Shown here: piece by piece, positions 52,801 through 53,885 of the stretch | Numbering within the stretch: the stretch's first letter is position 1 | How the letters are laid out: each line of letters starts with the position of its first letter | Source of the DNA: Competibacteraceae bacterium UBA6584 | Lineage (GTDB): Bacteria; Pseudomonadota; Gammaproteobacteria; Competibacterales; Competibacteraceae | Reading direction: 5' to 3' | NCBI GenBank assembly: GCA_002433805.1 | Contig: DJIW01000043.1 | Location: 1-53,885 of the forward strand | Length of the DNA stretch: 53,885 bases | The notes under the pieces: generated by a model | Databases searched by the model: none | The model's input: only the letters and a program-made list of their open reading frames with translations | What the model was told of the DNA's origin: nothing | Translations under genes and position numbers: made by a program

Positions 52801-52909
52801 TGGGGCTGGCCCAGGCGCGTTCGCCCGCCCGCAGCGCATAACTGTCGAGGATGGCTCGCGATCTTTTAAGCGCGCGTTTTTCGCAAGCTGAAATCAAGAC
52901 AACGTGCAT
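49841..52909 (-). CDS. cas3: Type I-F Cas2-Cas3 fusion nuclease-helicase
   Basis: 1,022 residues. The first about 95 are the Cas2-like domain of I-F fusions (MHVVLISACEKRALKRSRAILD, TAVACYRND, LLWVVGSARHF and AGTTRR). The HD nuclease has GHDVGKAS (His118-Asp119) and VVSHHG (His198-199). The helicase has Walker A AGTGTGKT (382-389), DEID (537-540), SSATL and EEIGRDHDFDWALIEPSSTQSIVQTAGRVNRHR split across motifs V and VI. These are diagnostic of I-F. It is slightly shorter than typical (about 1,070-1,130). In standard I-F loci cas1, cas2-3 and csy1-4 run together; here cas2-3 points away from the neighbouring effector gene and no cas1 is adjacent. Confidence 0.95.
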   Translation of the reverse strand: MHVVLISACEKRALKRSRAILDSYALRAGERAWASPITLEGLQELRAALKRSASRHTAVACYRNDGMRRMKLLWVVGSARHFGPHGHFPAGTTRRKQPEIPPWIRYAALLADAAGQGHDVGKASIAFQKRLRDATVKQKDSLRHEWVSLKIIQALRAGADWATAWRRLETRPEREGIPFDEGGLSNVFDAFDFLVVSHHGLFGPRNGDAALGAENHVRSNPPFEPAHYKPHAALPDLSLTLLHKKLRRLEKIAPPAGVAASLYWRALSLIARAGLILADHAISSLDKPKDAELYANTHYTQDRTHRLLNQPLDQHLSDVSGLAGRMAYRLATLRLPGLSPEAVERIMERTENPLFAWQNRAAAALETERRRSQQPALVLNLAGTGTGKTRMNAKCACALAGERLVRFATALNLRTLTLQTGMAYHHQFKIGWDELACVIGDQSAIQSPKDSPSSPVDEFADEDENPREAEFETVGDAFFVPDWIEPFIKKKPKMRPVIGAPILVSTVDFLIAAGEPHRQGHHALALLRLVDSDLILDEIDSYDPKALVAVLRLVQLAGLFGRNVISSSATLARPVAFALSRAYRSGIAMRSALDGQTTGDFLCALIDDRLDPEVFISKEPSEFEQRYNARVDRLLEALRGQTHRIPYLARIPRIEKPVEAWQEAIAQAVVKLHDHNAWPFAQTGKRVSFGLVRVANIRPAIETARHLAERFSKNAQVACYHAADLKIQRFCKERTLDRLLTRKTPDNEHIESDPDIRERVFRTDSPDVMFIVVATPVEEIGRDHDFDWALIEPSSTQSIVQTAGRVNRHRLLARSAPNIGILQVNYRKIRKDNVVFTRPGLETKDRQYNDPRHGRNTRGHDLAYLINWSQLTALDAGLRFRDHPFARCDDENLAAMLAEPLKILCMDAKPRAWMVEATYADYPLRDQKEIQQTWRLTEDDRFERWERKRLSSDWISRDPLVVRRQIVSNAWLTWTRDDLTAVASKHRMENPFQLTIQSYGDVDQKFEWDNAFGASRPINELD

Positions 52910-52986
52910 TCCGAGATTCCTCTGGAGCGGTTCTTGCTAATTGACTCTATTTTAAACAGTGTATTTAAATAGGCTATCAATCAAGT

Positions 52987-53002
52987 GTAATTATTTAATT
53001 AC
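52987..53002. promoter_or_regulatory. Perfect dyad in the divergent cas2-3 / Cas8f-like promoter region
   Basis: GTAATTA and TAATTAC are separated by TT, forming a 16-bp palindromic site 12 bp before the AAGGAG of the plus-strand gene. The whole 113-bp gap (52910-53022) is AT-rich, in contrast to the coding DNA, and must drive both directions. The dyad is a candidate operator for a common regulator. No promoter hexamers can be assigned with confidence. Confidence 0.5.
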
Positions 53003-53022
53003 AAAAAACGCTTCAAGGAGAA

Positions 53023-53880
53023 ATGATGGCAACGAAAAAACCCAAGAAATCCACTGCAACTAAAGAATGGATCGATTTCCCGCCGGATATCTACCAAGAA
53101 GAAGCCGCCCGTCTGGTGCATTTTTCGGGCAAGACCGTAAATTCCAATGCACCTGCCTGCGGAATCAGGGTCGGCCGGGATAGCGGCCTTGACCTGCCGC
53201 TGGTGGGGGTCAGGACTTTGCTGGTCGACGGGGTGGCCGTACCGTTGGATTACACCCGCAATGCCGGAAAAACCGCGACCGTCGTCAAACAAATGCGGCT
53301 CGCTGAAAGCGCCGATCCACCGGAAGTTGTGCCCGTTGAACAGTTAAGGACTATTCAGCGCATTGGAGCCGAAGCGGCCATAACCGCTTATGAGGAAGGA
53401 ACCGATAACGTATCCCCGCGTTTGCGCCAAATTCTGTTACCAAAAAGCGATGGTCAATATCTGGCGATCACGCCGCTGGGTTCCAGCGGCTTAAGCGCAG
53501 TATTGAATCAGAAGTTGGCTGCTTTACCGGAACAGAAAAAAGCGCCATTTTCTCGCGCCTTGTTGGGGATGGGCGGCAGCAATCCGCAAAATGTCGGCGC
53601 GCTAGTGCGGGAAATGCGCAATCCATTGCTGTTTCGATCTCCTGACGAAAAGCCGCTGCTCCGCCGCGCACTGTCGATTCACCATAAGGGAATTTCGCTG
53701 GAGCCGCCACCCCGATTGCTGAAGGACTACTGCGCGTGGGTCAATAGCCAGCTTCAGGCTCATGACGACGAGATGCCGTCCACGATGAAGATCCGGCAAG
53801 ACCAAGCGGATCGAATCGGAGCCATCGCCAAGGTGGTGATTCAGCGCGGTCGGCGGGCGCGGGGTAAGCGTCCGATTTAA
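53023..53880 (+). CDS. Short Cas8f/Csy1-like protein, first gene of divergent type I-F effector operon
   Basis: 285 residues. Two blocks resemble the Csy1 (Cas8f) family: YLAITPLGSSGLSAVLN (about 146-162), recalling the HLL-PL-SSL region, and MGGSNPQNVGAL (183-194), recalling GGTKPQNIS-L. Csy1 is usually about 430 residues, so this is much shorter at both ends. Cas8f binds the crRNA 5' handle and the PAM. The gene is divergent from I-F cas2-3 and the window ends 5 bases after its stop, so csy2-csy4 equivalents cannot be seen. AAGGAG is 2 bases from the first ATG and 5 from the second (53026), which is therefore the likelier start. If not Cas8f-like, it is an unknown accessory protein. Confidence 0.6.
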   Translation: MMATKKPKKSTATKEWIDFPPDIYQEEAARLVHFSGKTVNSNAPACGIRVGRDSGLDLPLVGVRTLLVDGVAVPLDYTRNAGKTATVVKQMRLAESADPPEVVPVEQLRTIQRIGAEAAITAYEEGTDNVSPRLRQILLPKSDGQYLAITPLGSSGLSAVLNQKLAALPEQKKAPFSRALLGMGGSNPQNVGALVREMRNPLLFRSPDEKPLLRRALSIHHKGISLEPPPRLLKDYCAWVNSQLQAHDDEMPSTMKIRQDQADRIGAIAKVVIQRGRRARGKRPI

Positions 53881-53885
53881 ACCGT

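Noticed and set aside
1..53885. CRISPR repeat arrays
   Set aside because: Despite two cas loci, no series of 28-37-bp repeats with regular spacers is present; arrays must lie beyond the edges.
1..53885. tRNA or rRNA genes and integrase/transposase genes
   Set aside because: I inspected the non-coding gaps and saw no cloverleaf or rRNA-like sequence. No recombinase or transposase motif was found, even around the restriction island.

Overview
The window is about 54 kb of GC-rich, gene-dense chromosome from a gammaproteobacterium-like organism. The aspS-nudB and apaH-folA pairs, a UbiB-like kinase, an exosortase/PEP-CTERM pair and the absence of any phage or plasmid backbone support this. Secreted glucoamylase, a GH13 amylase, an OpgD-like glucan protein and propionyl-CoA synthetase would suit a glycogen- and volatile-fatty-acid-using bacterium such as a Competibacter relative. 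That placement is inference; the AspRS and PrpE proteins would be the best phylogenetic markers.

Layout. 1-2979 (minus): the start of a type I-C CRISPR-cas operon, cas3-cas5-cas8c, with cas8c cut by the window edge. 3096-5902 (plus): a PolB-like 3'-5' exonuclease, a compact metzincin-type metalloprotease and a HEAT-repeat protein. 5953-11580 (minus): a StrB-like kinase, a GH13 amylase, an LprI-like protein and half of a sugar ABC importer. 11698-20865 (plus): fmdB-like, aspS, nudB, mprF, acvB, apaH, folA and a DUF599 gene, several overlapping by 4 bases; it holds two folate-pathway enzymes and a complete lysyl-phosphatidylglycerol synthesis/hydrolysis pair. 21013-26624: a lipase-like hydrolase, DUF1840, an ABC1 kinase, opgD and an AEC transporter. 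26690-31398: a NarL/DosR-like two-component system with a DUF2267-like small protein and a glycine-zipper repeat protein; a shared dyad motif lies upstream of both units. 31551-35276 (minus): an exosortase fused to an EpsI-like tail and its apparent sole substrate, a VIT/VWA protein with a PEP-CTERM tail. 35603-42323 (plus): a decaying type I restriction-modification island with hsdM internally deleted, an AlbA_2/Schlafen-type gene inserted between 44-bp copies of the hsdM tail, an intact-looking hsdS, a wrecked zeta-toxin module and a frameshifted hsdR. 42457-47237: an OmpR-type two-component system followed closely by a secreted GH15 glucoamylase. 47488-49386: prpE. 49424-53880: a type I-F cas2-3 gene (minus) followed by a zinc-ribbon gene, and, divergently, an unusually short Cas8f/Csy1-like gene whose operon runs off the right edge.

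The most interesting points are the arrangement and small large-subunit-like protein of the I-F locus, the predicted regulon of the DosR-like system, the exosortase with one dedicated target, and the fossil record of rearrangement in the restriction island. I saw no tRNA, rRNA, CRISPR array or transposase. All family assignments are from reading translated sequence by eye; no database search was run.
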